Under the pieces are notes generated by a model. That model was given only the letters and a program-made list of their open reading frames with translations, did no database searches and was not told where the DNA came from. The translations under genes were made by a program, and so were the position numbers. This document shows, piece by piece, positions 30,371 through 42,716 of a stretch of DNA of 64,000 nt. The DNA is from Dictyostelium firmibasis (Eukaryota; Evosea; Eumycetozoa; Dictyosteliales; Dictyosteliaceae). The stretch is taken from the NCBI GenBank assembly GCA_036169595.1, contig CM069765.1, positions 6,234,501-6,298,500 on the forward strand, read 5' to 3'. Positions within the stretch are counted from its first letter, which is position 1. Each line of letters starts with the position of its first letter.

Positions 30371-33300
30371 ATGTCAACAACAACACCACCAGTATCACCA
30401 AGACCAAATTGCTCGAGGTTAACAACATTAATGATTGAGGGTAAATTTTTAACACAACAATCAAATCCTTACATATCCGATTAACTCACAAACTAACTTT
30501 GTCAATAATAATTATAATAATAATAATAATAATATTAATAATAATTACAGGACTTCAAGCAAAGAATATAACAGATAAAGATACATTTATAAAGTTTTCA
30601 GTTGATGGGAAGAAATTTAAAACAAAAGTACATAAAAAAACACAAAACCCTTCATGGAGCGATAGATTTACAGTGTAACTATTTTACATAACCAAGTTTT
30701 CTTTTACTTTTTTTCTTTTTTTTTTTATTAATAAAAGATTTTAAATTTTATACAGAACAACAACAGAACCAGTAGATCTTGTTTTATTTCAAATATATAG
30801 TCAAAATATAATTGGTAATGATGTACGAATTGGATCAATAAAAATACCAATTGTATCACCAATAACAACCATACCATCACTAATAACAATTACAGATATA
30901 AAAACTAATGGCGAGGATCAAGCTACGACACCAACACCAACAACAGCAACTACACCATCAAATACACCAACACCAACAACAACAACAGCACCAATAGCAG
31001 ATGTAACATCGCCTTCATTGATAGCTACATCACCATTATCACCATCACCATCATCACCATCATCAAATGAACAAACATTAACAAGTGCACAAATATCATC
31101 ATCCCCTTCAATTTCAAATAATATGAATAATGTTGGTGGTAATAATAGAAATAGTACAATGATAAATAGTAGTAGTATCGATGGTATAGTGTCAATGAAT
31201 AATAGCTCAATAACATCGGAATCATCAACAGTATTTGAAACATTTACAATTGATTGTTGGACAACTGTAGATAGAGATGTAAAGCCATCATCAAATTCAC
31301 CTCAAAATATATCAGAGTTACGTGTAAAGATAACAGTTAAAATTAGGGACATTTATTTCGATACTGATACAAATACAAATAGTACTCAATCAATTGAAGA
31401 TGGTAGTAGTAGTGGTATAGTTGGAGGAGGAAGTAACAACAATAACAACAATAATATAAATGGTGTTCAACCACCATCAAAAGATTATAAACCAGAACCT
31501 GTAAATCCAAAAGAAATGTCTTTTATTGGTAAGGGTGGTAGCCAAATTTTAAAGTTAAAAAAGAAAATAGCTTCAAGAATAGATAAAACAACAATATCAT
31601 CATCGTCATCATCAAAAAATCAAAACCAAAATCAGAATAATATAAATGGCAATAATAATAATTATAATGGGGGTAGTGGTAATATGACACCAAGTAGTAG
31701 TGACCATAGTAATATAGCGGGTCAATCAGCACCAACTACACCACCATTACACTCACAGTCATCACAATCATCACAATCATCAACAGTAACAACAGTACCA
31801 CCATCACCTGTACCACAAACAAATATAGCGACAAATACAACACCAACAACTACAGCATCAGTTGCAGGATCACCAAATGTACAAACAACAAATAGTTCAG
31901 CATCTTTTTTATTAGTGAATAAAGATAAAGATGCGGCAGCAATTGAAAAAGCACGTAAAGAACAAGAGAGAAAGATCATTGAGGAACAATTAGCAAAGGA
32001 GCAAGAGTCGGAGAGAATTGAGAAAGAGAAGGCGATGGCACGTGAAAAACTAAGACAATTGGAACAAGAAGAGATTCATAAAAAGATTGAAGCTGAGAGA
32101 AGGGAAGCTCGTAAAAAAGAGAAAGAGGAAAAGAAGAAACTTGAGAAAGAGAAAAAATATGTACCAGATAGACCGATTGACTATTTCTTTGTTTGTGGTT
32201 TATCATCTACTAAAAATCTCGATCCTTTGGATCAATTGAATGAACAACAGTTTCATAATAGTCATAGAGGTACATCTGGTAATACCACTACAACAATACT
32301 ACCCTTACCATTGGAGAAATCATATAAAGCAGAGCTATTGGATTATTATCCACACAAAGAAGAAAAAGATTTAATTAAAGAAAGTGTTCTACCAAAACAT
32401 ATTTGGATGTATTGTTTTCCACGTGGTATCAATTTTAAAACTGAACAACCACAACCATCTTTCTTTCCTTTCGTTTTGACTAATGAAACTGGTCAACGTT
32501 TCTATGCCTCTTGTTTAACTTTTTATGAACAGGTTAATGATTCAATTTATCAAGAGTTACATAAAGAAACTTTGGAGTCTAAAAATTTTAATAGTTTGAT
32601 TTTAAATAATAATAATAATAATAATAGTAATAATAATAATAATAGTAATAATAATGAACAAGGAAATAGTGATAATAATAATATTAATATTAAAGAAAGT
32701 CAAGAAAAAGATATTGAATCATTATTAAGAGATTCAACAATTTCTGAAGCAAATGCAACCGCTATATCACCAACAATTTCCTCATCTTCTTCAAATTCTT
32801 CAGCTACAACTTCTCCAATTATTGGTAATTCTCAGACAACATCACCTCAAGATTCAAAGTCAGCTGCTGCAACAACTACCACAACACCAACTACTACTGT
32901 GGCTATGGCCAATTCAACAACAAATAATCCAGCAACAAGTAATACCACAACATCATCGACAACAACAGCAACAACAACAACAGTTGATGATTTTCCAAGC
33001 AAACTATATGCACCAAAGTGTATTTGCGTTTTATCACATTTTCCATTTTTTAGTTCATTTAGAGTTGCATTGAATGAAATTTATCATCGAGCATTTTTTA
33101 ATCCATCACCAATTCCAATTGAAAGATATATATTCAATTTAGTTAGTGAAATACAATTACCAAAACCCGGAAAGAATGGGGTTGCATTTAGTCTTGGTGG
33201 ATTAAATCAATGTCTATTAAAACAACCGGATCCATGTCTATTACCAGAACCTGATCTCTCCTATAGAATGCTATTCCTAAGTTTAGATATTAAAAACGTT

Positions 33301-36300
33301 TTGTCATTGATAAAATGTTTATTGTTGGAGGAGAAGATCGTAATAATCTCATCACAATATACTTTGTTAACTTATATTTGTGAGATTATAACCACTTTAG
33401 TACATCCATTATTGTACACTCATATCTATGTACCAGTATTACCAGAGGTTCTAGTTGACATAGCCGGTAGTACACCATTCCCATTCATAATGGGTATACA
33501 CAGATCATATGCCGATCGTATCTTATCCAAAGAAGATCTTTTAAATGAATTGGTCATTGTGGATCTTGATAATAATTCAATCAATATACCAACCTCTACA
33601 AAAGATATTCAATTACCAGAGAAAGAAACTCAAATCTTAATTAATCAATTGAAAAAAGTGGTACAATTTGAAATATTATCTTCGGATTTACCAAATTTTA
33701 ATCCAAATACCTTATCATCTATTAGAACTACAAGTGGTAGTGATTCAATTGGTATTGGTAATAATAGAAGATCAACAACAACCACAACAACTCAAAATAA
33801 TTCTTCACGTAATTCAACAAATAACTCTCCGAATAGTTCACAACAACCACCACCATTACCAACTATATCATCAAATCCAGATCAACATATTAGATTCTCA
33901 TTTTTACAATATTTTTGTAATTTATTACATGACTATAGAAAGTATTATAAATATTTAAGAGTTTTCCCACAACCTATACCAATTTTCAATAATGAAGAAT
34001 TTATTAAATCTAAAGCTGTTGCCTCTAGACCATTCATTTCATTGTTTATTAAAACTCAAGCATTCATTTACTTTTTAGAGCAACATAGTTGGCCAACAAA
34101 GAATTTATTTGATTATCTTGTCCATTCAAAGAGATACCAAAAGTGCTCAATTGATGAACTTCAACAACAGTATCAATCACAAATACCATTGGCATTGGGT
34201 TTAATTGACCCATCGACTGTAAATATCATTCAATCGTCAAACCCATCATCAATTAAATCCTCACATTATAGTAGCTATCAATCGGTTTCATACCCATCAC
34301 AACATAACTCAGCACTTAAAGAATATACCAAATTCCCAACACCTTTGAAACTAGAGCTATTTGGTTCAATAACTTCATCACCATCACCCACTTCTTCAAC
34401 ATCAACTTCTCTAACCTCCTCAAGCACTTCATTATTAAATCAAGATCAATTAAAACCATTCTATGATATCTACAATGAACCATCTTCACAAAGTACTAGT
34501 ACAAGTAATGGTCCATCAATCGGTGGACATGTATCAACATCAATAACTTCAACAAGCACACAATTTTCATTTAATGAAGATCAACATAAATCATTCGTTA
34601 TTTTAATTGAAAAGTTTTTAGATAAAATCTTTAGTGATCAAGTACCAATCGATGATATTCAACAGATTTATGATGTTTTACAATTTGATTATGGTAGACA
34701 TATTTTTGGTAAATTATTATTAAATCATCATAGACAAAATTATGTTGGTTCAAATGTTTCACAAATGAGTTTACATAGTGGTGGTAGTAGTGGTGGTAGT
34801 GCGGTTAGTACTAATGGTAGTGGTAGTAGAAGTGGTAGTAGAAGTGGTAGTATTGGTAGTAGTATAAATCATAGTAAAACTAAACTATCAGATTTAGTAT
34901 TCAATTGTTTAATTGATATCATTAGATTTGCATTACGAGAATGTAATACTCAATTAGATTTCATATCATCTCAATTATTTTTAGAATCAATTTTCGTTTA
35001 TCATAGAATTTTTAAGGGACAAAATGAATATTTACACGAAAAATTACAAACGAATATTGACCTATGGCAAAATCAAAAGTTTTGGGAAAAACTATTCTAT
35101 GATCATATCGAAGCCAAATGTAAGACACTCTATGGTGTTGGTAATTCAATGTTGATTGAAATGGTTGAATGGTCCATAAGGAATGATGAGACTAAAAAGG
35201 AATTGATAAAACAAGAGGAGGATGTGGCATTCTCACTATTATCTAATCAAACTTTTAAAATGATAACCCTAGGCTCAACACCTGACTTAGTACGTAGATT
35301 TGTTAATAGAATGTGTGCATCTGTGAATTTAGATTCGGATACAATGTTACAGGTTGTATCGAATATGTCAAGAGCAAGAGAATTGTCCGATCTTGATAGC
35401 ACAGTAAACAATAGTATAAACTCCACTAAACTACAGGATAACAACAATAACAATGAATTAGTTCATCGTAAACATATAATGAGTGAAAAAGAAGACTCCT
35501 ATCAATTAATTACAAAGATTGGTAACAGTGGTAGTGGTAATGGTGGTAATGGTGGCAAAGATTCAAAGAAGGGTGGCAATGAGATATTTCAAAATATTTT
35601 TGATGAGAAGGGTCATGTTTCATTGAATAAAATTATGAATATTAAATCCACTTGGGAGGAGAGTAAGTCAAGTAAAAGAAAAGACTCTACAAAACATAAC
35701 AATATATCTATTAAGGAAATCTCTGAAAGTCGTGGTGACTATGTTGTCAAGCTATTCTCTGGTCATTCGGAGGGTGTTTTATGCTCAACCGTCTCACAAC
35801 GTGAAAATAATCTATTGATTACAGGTTCTGCCGATTCAACTTTAAAAGTTTGGGATGTAACAACTACAAAGTGTATCAATACCCTATGTCACAATGGTTG
35901 GGTGACAACATGTGAAATTATGGGATCCGATGGCTCAAAGTTAATAAGTGGCTCCTACGACAAAACTATAAAGTATTGGGATCTACAGAAAGGTCAAAAA
36001 ATTAAATCCTTTAGAGGTCATAAAGGTTCGATCACTTGTTTGGCAAATCAAGATTCAAATATATTTGTATCGGGTTCCTACGACAATAATATCAACGTTT
36101 GGGATACTCGTAGTCATAAACCTGCAATCACATTGTTTGGTCATCAACAAGCGGTGATGTGTTTGGATGTGAACGATCAATATCGTGTCATCTCTGGCTC
36201 AAATGATTCAAACATTAGAGTTTGGGATATACGTACCAGTACAAGTACAAACGTTTTGTCTGGTCATAGTGATTGGATTAAATGTTTAGAGGTCGATTCA

Positions 36301-36771
36301 AATGATACTTTAATAAGTGGTTCTTGTGATGGTAGAGTTAAAGTTTGGTCATTGGATAATGGGGAGTGTATAAAAACTCTTCAATCACATAGTGGAAGTG
36401 TTAATTCAATTTTGGTCTATGGAAAAGTCGATAATGATGGTACAACAGCTCCAAAGAAATTCTTGACAGCAAGTTCCGATTCAACTTTAAAGGTTTGGGA
36501 TTCAAACTATGGTGAGTCTTACCATTGTTTGGAGGGTCACACAGATGAAGTTGTAAATCTCTCTAAATTTATCAATAATTTCGTGGTTTCCACTTCCTTT
36601 GATGGTACAGTTAAACTATGGGATGTTGATAATGGAAAATGCAAAAGAACACTTTATAATCATTCAAATCGTATCTCTTCTCTAACAACTTATGGCTCCT
36701 CAATTGTAACTACCTCTTGGGATAAAAACGCCAAAATTATTCAATTTAATTTAGATTTTAGAGGAAGATAA
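30371..36771 (+). CDS. Large C2-DENN-WD40 protein, probable Rab GEF (DENND3-like layout)
   Basis: Three exons (30371-30440, 30551-30674, 30756-36771) encode 2069 aa. The domains in order are: a C2 domain (about 18-110: Phe-Ile-Lys-Phe-Ser-Val-Asp-Gly, Lys-Thr-Gln-Asn-Pro-Ser-Trp); Ser/Thr/Asn-rich spacers; a strongly charged coiled coil (about 453-533); and a tripartite DENN module. The upstream DENN starts at Asp-Tyr-Phe-Phe-Val-Cys-Gly near 537. The core (about 815-1014) has Leu-Ser-His-Phe-Pro-Phe-Phe-Ser, Leu-Leu-Glu-Glu-Lys-Ile-Val-Ile-Ile-Ser and Pro-Phe-Pro-Phe-Ile-Met-Gly. The downstream DENN is about 1107-1204. A C-terminal beta-propeller of eight WD40 repeats (about 1727-2069) follows. 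DENN domains activate Rab GTPases; DENND3 (Rab12 GEF in animals) also pairs DENN with WD40. The C2 domain suggests lipid or Ca2+ binding. The Rab target is unknown. Confidence 0.85.
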
Positions 36772-37417
36772 AAAAAACAATAATAAAAAAAGTAAAAATA
36801 AAATTATATTTTTTAAAAACCAATCTTTTTTTTTTTTTTTTCCGTTTGGACAAACTCGTTTTAATATAAATTTAATGAATATAAAAAAAAATAATAAATT
36901 AAATCACTCAGTTACAGGAGAAATATACTCCTCAACCAAATAATCAATAGATAAGATTAATAATAAAATCAACGATATGGTTGACTAATGAATAATAGAT
37001 ACTGTTTGGAACAACCAAGTGCGGACATTTACCAACAATGTTAATATTATTACAAAAATAATTTAAACTATTACTTTTCCTCTCTCAAATTTTCGAATTA
37101 ATTTGAATTTTTTATTTTTTTAAAAAAAAAGGTGAAAAAAACAATTATTTTTTTTTTATTTTTTTTCTTTTTTTTTTTTTAAATTAATTTTTTTTATTTT
37201 TTTTTTTTTTTTTGTATATAATTATTTAATCACACACATAAACAAAACACATCAGATAAAAATGGGTCATGATATTAAAGGTAATAATTGATTATTTAAC
37301 TCATTCTTTGCTAGCAAAAATAAAAAAAATAAAAATAAAAAAAAAAAATGAATGCCACTAACATATCCATTATTCTTATCTAATTAAAAATAATTTTTAT
37401 CATATAGCGTAAGATCA
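36772..37417. other. Intergenic with a possible upstream exon for vps55
   Basis: Mostly homopolymers. A strong-looking start, AAAATGGGTCATGATATTAAAG|GTAATA (ATG at 37262), resembles a first exon but cannot be joined to vps55 in frame with the visible splice sites. It may be an upstream ORF in the 5' leader. Confidence 0.4.
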
Positions 37418-38156
37418 ATGTTCATATTGTAAAAAAAAAAAAAACAAAGAAAAAAAGAAATAAAATATTTACACACATCGATATTTTATTATTATACTAT
37501 TTTTAGAATTATTGGTTTTTCTTGTGCATTTGCAGTAGGTTTATTATTTAATATTTTAGCATGTATAGTTTCACACTCTGGATATCCAATTATAGTTGGT
37601 ATGTATAGCAATATTATTATTATTGTGAAAATGAATGAATAAGAGAGAGAGTGAGTTGACTAATATTATTTTAAAAAATAGTTGCTTCATATTTTCTTGC
37701 GCCATTCCCAAATATATTATGTAGAAATAGAGATAGTTTTTCAAGCGAAAAAGGGTTTGTATTATATACTATTGACAATTAATAATTATTTTAATGAAAT
37801 AAAAAAAAAATTATTGAACTAATTCTTTAATTAATTTTGGAATATAAAAAATAATAATACAATAATATTAAAACAGAACTTTTGAAGATATTGGATTATT
37901 TTTAACAGGTTTATTTATTACATCTGGATTTGCAATTCCATGTATTTTAGCCCATTCAGATATTGTAGGTTTTTTTTATAATATATGGGTAATGTTAACA
38001 TAACTAATCTTTTTTTTTTATTTCTTAAAAAAAACCATTTAGATTTCTGGTAAAGCACTTGCATTTTCAATGGCAGGTGGTGTTACAGTCTACGCAACAA
38101 TTATTACATTCCTCTGGTTCTTTAACAGACACAGCGATGAGGATAATAACTGGTAA
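37418..38156 (+). CDS. vps55: VPS55 / LEPROT endosomal sorting protein
   Basis: Five exons (37418-37428, 37507-37598, 37682-37754, 37877-37988, 38043-38156) encode 133 aa with consistent phases. The four hydrophobic spans and key motifs match Vps55/LEPROT: Phe-Ala-Val-Gly-Leu-Leu-Phe-Asn-Ile-Leu-Ala-Cys; Leu-Ala-Pro-Phe-Pro-Asn; Phe-Leu-Thr-Gly-Leu-Phe-Ile-Thr-Ser-Gly-Phe-Ala-Ile-Pro; a Gly-Gly-Val-Thr-Val-Tyr span; and an acidic Asp-Glu-Asp-Asn-Asn-Trp tail. Yeast Vps55 (140 aa) works with Vps68 in late-endosome to vacuole transport. The start is uncertain: this ATG gives a slightly short N-terminus, and an ATG at 37262 looks like a genuine first exon but is out of phase by one nucleotide. 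Confidence 0.82.
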
Positions 38157-38296
38157 AAACCATTAAGAATAATATAATATAAAAATCAATATAGAAAAAA
38201 AAAAAAAAAACAAAAAAAAAAAACAACTGTAAATTTTAATAAAAAAAAAAAATATAACAAAACAAAAAATAGATTCAATTTATTTTGGTGGTTTTT

Positions 38297-38420
38297 GCAT
38301 CGTCACAGTGGCACTGATGCCTTTCCTTAAGTTTTTAAAACATTTTTTTTTATTTTTTTTGATAATTTTGAGAAAAAAAAAGAATCGAAATCCACCATCA
38401 TATTAAAAAGGTGACGATGC
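38297..38420. promoter_or_regulatory. Inverted pair of GTGACGATGC motifs upstream of grp94
   Basis: GCATCGTCAC at 38297-38306 and its exact reverse complement GTGACGATGC at 38411-38420 lie 104 bp apart and 124-247 bp before the grp94 ATG. They are the main GC-rich islands in an AT-rich promoter. The TGACG core resembles bZIP sites used in unfolded-protein responses (ATF6, XBP1 and Hac1 sites contain TGACG). A role as an ER-stress element is inference. The stretch after the first copy (CAGTGGCACTGATGCC) also holds a short palindrome. Confidence 0.5.
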
Positions 38421-38470
38421 ATTAGTTTTTTTTAATTTTTTTCAATTTTTTTTTGGATGATTTTTTTACT

Positions 38471-38503
<33 letters not shown>

Positions 38504-38543
38504 CATCAATTGTACATTAAATTTAAAAACATATATAAAAAAG

Positions 38544-38814
38544 ATGAAAAGTATCACAAAAATATTTTTAATTCTTGGTTTATTTGCATTCCTCTTAGTT
38601 GCATTTGCACCAAGTTCAAGTGTCGCAACCGTTAATCTTGAAAGTGATGGATACACTGCAGCTGAAGCAAAATTGATCGAGGAAAAGGGTGAAAAATTCA
38701 CTTTTCAAACTGAAGTCAATAAATTAATGAATATTATCATTAATTCTTTATATTCCAAAAAAGAAATCTTTTTAAGAGAATTAGTTTCAAATGCATCAGA
38801 TGTATGAATTATTT

Positions 38815-38860
<46 letters not shown>

Positions 38861-40943
38861 TTTATTGTTTAAATGGATATTAATTCAGTTATTCACTTTT
38901 TTTTTTTTTTTAAATTAATAATAGGCATTAGATAAAATTAGATTTTTAGCATTAACTAATGCAGATTTATTAGGAGAAGGTGAACAATCAAATTTGGATA
39001 TTCATATCAAGATTGATAAAGCCAACAATGTTCTCCATATCACAGATAAAGGTATTGGTATGACAAAAGAGGAGTTAGTTAAAAATTTAGGTACTATTGC
39101 CCAATCAGGAACCAAAGAATTCATTAAAAAGGTTAGTGATTCAGCAGAATCATCAAATTTAATTGGTCAATTTGGTGTTGGTTTCTATTCATTGTTTTTA
39201 GTTGCTGACTCTGTAGTTGTTACCTCAAAGAGTAACGATGATGACCAATATGTTTGGACATCAGATTCACAATCTTCATACACCATTGCCAAAGATCCAA
39301 AAGGTAATACCCTTGGTAGAGGTACTCGTATCAGTCTTCACATTAAAGATGACTCAAAGGAATTCTTAGATCAACAAGTCATCAAACAACTCGTTAAGAA
39401 GTATTCCCAATTCATCAATTTCCCAATCTATTTATACGTCTCTGAAGAAGTTGAAGTTCCAAAAGAAGAACAAGAACAACCAATCTCTGATGAAAAAGAC
39501 ACTGAAGAAGAAACCACCACCACCGAAGAAGGTGAAGAAGAAACCGCTCAAGAACCAGTTGAAGAGGAAAAGAAAACTAAAACCGTTTACAAATGGGAGG
39601 AATTAAATGATTCAAAACCATTATGGATGAAAGCAGCCAAAGATGTTAGCAAAGAAGAGTACACTGAATTCTTTAGATCATTAAGTAAAACTCAAGATAC
39701 TCCAATCACCTATTCACACTTTAAGACTGAAGGTGATACTGAATTCCGTTCAATTCTTTACATTCCAGAGAATCCACCATCAAATATGTTTGATTTAGAC
39801 GCTGCTGGTAGTGGTCTTAAATTATTTGTTCGTCGTGTTTTCATTACCGATAATCTCAAAGAGTTGGTTCCAAATTGGTTAAGATTTTTAGTTGGTGTCA
39901 TTGATTCTGATGATTTACCATTGAATGTCTCTCGTGAAATGTTACAACAAAATAAGATTTTAGAAGCCATTAAAAAGAAGGTCATTGGTAAATTCATTTC
40001 AATGGTCAAAGAATTATCTGAGGAAGAAGATAAAACCAAATATCACGATTTCTTCAAGAAATTCGGTTCCTCATTGAAATTGGGTGCCATCGAAGATCAA
40101 GCCAACAAGAAACGTTTAACTAAATACCTCTTATTCCCATCAAGCAAAGAGGAGTTAACTTCATTCGCTGACTATGTCGGTCGTATGAAGGAAGGTCAAG
40201 ATCAAATTTACTTTATCACTGGTAAATCAAAGGACTCTGTTGAAGCTTCACCACTCATTGAACAAGCCATCAAAAGAGGTTATGAAGTTTTATTCATGGT
40301 TGACCCAATTGATGAATACTTAGTTCCACAATTAGATAAATTTGATGATAAATTCAAATTCACAAATCTTGCACGTAGTGGTGTCAAATTCAATGAAGAC
40401 AAAGAAGAAGAGGATCAACGTAAACAAACCGCCGAGGAATTTAAACCACTCATTTCTTACCTCAAAAAGACTCTCTCTGATAAATTAGAAAAAGTTGTCG
40501 TTTCAAAGGTTTTGGCTGATTCACCAAGTATCTTAGTTTCAAATTCTTGGGGTGTAACTGCCAATCAAGAACGTATCATGAAGGCTCAAGCTCATCAATC
40601 AAACTCTCAACCACAATTCAACTCAAAGAAGATCATGGAAATTAATCCATCTCATCCACTCATTAAACAACTCTTAAATAGATTGAATGAATTTGGTGAA
40701 GAAGATGAATCCATCAAAGTTAGTGCACACGTTTTATATGAAACCTCTGCCCTCACAGCTGGTTATTCCATCGATAATCCAACAAACTTTGCTGATTTCA
40801 TCTACAAATTAATGATGATCAATGGTGAAAGTTTAGCTCAAACTAATTTTGAAACCGTTAAAAATGAAAATTCAGGTCCATCTGTTTCTATGGGTGATGA
40901 CGATCAAGATTTCCAACAACCACCATCTCACGATGAACTTTAA
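38544..40943 (+). CDS. grp94: Endoplasmin, ER Hsp90 (GRP94)
   Basis: Two exons (38544-38801 and 38925-40943, phase 0) encode 758 aa. GRP94 is the ATP-dependent Hsp90 of the ER lumen. It has a signal peptide (about 1-28). The ATPase domain carries Leu-Val-Ser-Asn-Ala-Ser-Asp-Ala-Leu-Asp (split by the intron), Asp-Lys-Gly-Ile-Gly-Met-Thr, and Gly-Gln-Phe-Gly-Val-Gly-Phe-Tyr-Ser. A Glu/Asp-rich charged linker (about 240-290) follows, then the middle domain with [10 protein letters not shown], the dimerisation domain, and the retention signal HDEL. Codon usage shifts to more C-ending codons (ACC, ATC, GTC), as in strongly expressed Dictyostelium genes. Two inverted GTGACGATGC motifs upstream may drive stress induction. 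Confidence 0.97.
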
Positions 40944-42259
40944 AGGAATAAAATTAAATAAATAAGAAAAAAAAAAAAGTAAAAAAATTTAAATTTCTTT
41001 GTTTTTTTATAATATAACTTTTGTGAAAGTTTTTCCTTTTTTTTTGAGTTTTTTTTTTTTTTTTGTCCTTTGGATGATTAATTAAGTTTTATAATTTATA
41101 TTTCTTCGCACTTTAACTCTCGAAAATAATAGAAAAAGGAGATAATTTAATTAGTCGTACGATATTATTATTAATAAATATTAATTTCAAGTAATAAAAA
41201 AAAAAAAATAAATAAATAACAAATAATTTTCAAGAATGGATATTTATTTCTATACAATTCTTTTTATTATTTTATTCACCATTGATAGCGTCGATAAAAC
41301 ATTAATATAATAAAAATAAAAAAAAATTAAAAAAATAAAAATAAATAAAAATAAAAATAAATCTCTGGATATTAATGAAGGGTTAATGGGGGTTTAATAA
41401 TTTTTTTTTTTATATTTTTAATTTTTTTTTTAAAATTTTAAAAAAAAAGGAAAATGAAAGATATATAATCTAAATTCCAATCAATACTTTAAAATCTAGA
41501 TTGGGTTTTTGATTGACTATCGAAGTTTTCATTTTTTTTTTATCCCGATTGCATTTTTTTCTATTTTTATCCATTTAATTAATTTGGTAAAAAAAAAAAT
41601 TACATATAAGAATACCTATTATTATTTGAAATATTAATTTATTATTACCATTTTTTTATTTTTTTCATTTTTCTTTTTTAAAAAAGGATGTTTTGGTTAT
41701 CTTTTTTATTAAATGTTTTAAAACTGTTGAATGTTTTTATTATTTATTGATGAAGTTTTGGGCAAAAATTATTTAATTAATTTTTTTGACGTCTTTTTAT
41801 TTTAATAGACAAATAATTTAAAATTTTTTTTGATCTTATTTTCATTTAATTTAAATTATTAATAATTAAACACAATTACTATTTATGTATTTGAATAAGA
41901 GAGATTGGGGTATGTAACAACATATATAACTTGGTTTAAAATTATTAAAATTTTTTTTTTTCCAAATCTACTCATTGTGTTTTTAAAAAAAAAAAAATAA
42001 AATTAAAAAAATATACATATTAATAATAAAAATATAAAAAACTTAATATTATTTTTTTATTAAAATTATTATTATTATTTTTATTATTATTTTTATAATT
42101 ATTTCTATTATTATTAATTTATTTTTTTAAAAAAATTTAAAAAAAAATTTTAAAATAAAAAAAAATCAAATATAAAAAAACCAAATTCTTTTAAAATTAT
42201 TTTATTAATTAAACAATTTACAAGTGTTCAATTCCATTAAAAAATTAATTAAAAAAAAA
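40944..42259. other. Intergenic, nothing recognised
   Basis: About 1.3 kb of AT-rich DNA without a credible exon, RNA or repeat. A slightly GC-richer patch (about 41100-41160) lies soon after the grp94 stop and may belong to its 3' end. Confidence 0.5.
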
Positions 42260-42320
42260 ATGTCAATTTTTAGTAAGTTTAGTTATTTACCAATAAATTA
42301 AAAAAAAATTAAAAATATTA

Positions 42321-42354
<34 letters not shown>

Positions 42355-42522
42355 GAATCTTTATCATCAATTCAAAACTGTTCAATAAAATCAAATAAAT
42401 CATTTGATTTTATATTAAATAATAATGTCTCAAATCAAACTTTGAATGAATCGTCAAGATGGAATCCAAGAGAGAGTGTTGTATTTGTAAAACAGGGAGG
42501 AAAAGATCGTATTGCAGCATAA
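42260..42522 (+). CDS. Small two-exon Ser/Asn-rich protein
   Basis: Exons 42260-42272 (13 nt, ATGTCAATTTTTA) and 42356-42522 join in phase 1 to encode 59 aa, starting MSIFKSLSSIQNCSIKSNKS and ending KQGGKDRIAA. The donor is GTAAGT, and the acceptor follows a long A run. The short first exon and a start of the type Met-Ser-Ile-Phe-x-Ser-Leu-Ser-Ser-Ile recall the many tiny hssA-like Dictyostelium genes, but the Gly-rich body of that family is absent, so membership is not claimed. Function is unknown. Confidence 0.55.
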
Positions 42523-42716
42523 CTGACCATAAATTTAGAAACAATTTTTCAAACATATTTATCAAACTAAACACCATTTTTTGATTAATAAATATATAAA
42601 TTTTTATTTAAATATTTTAAAAAATATAACTCTCATTTGGGAATTATTGTATATGAATTAATAGATTGAGTAAAAGAGTGATTAGTTTTTTTCAAAAAAA
42701 AAAAATGCTAACATTT

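Noticed and set aside
37261-37280. vps55 first exon at ATG 37262
   Set aside because: The phase does not fit any visible acceptor into the conserved part; kept as a finding rather than part of the CDS.
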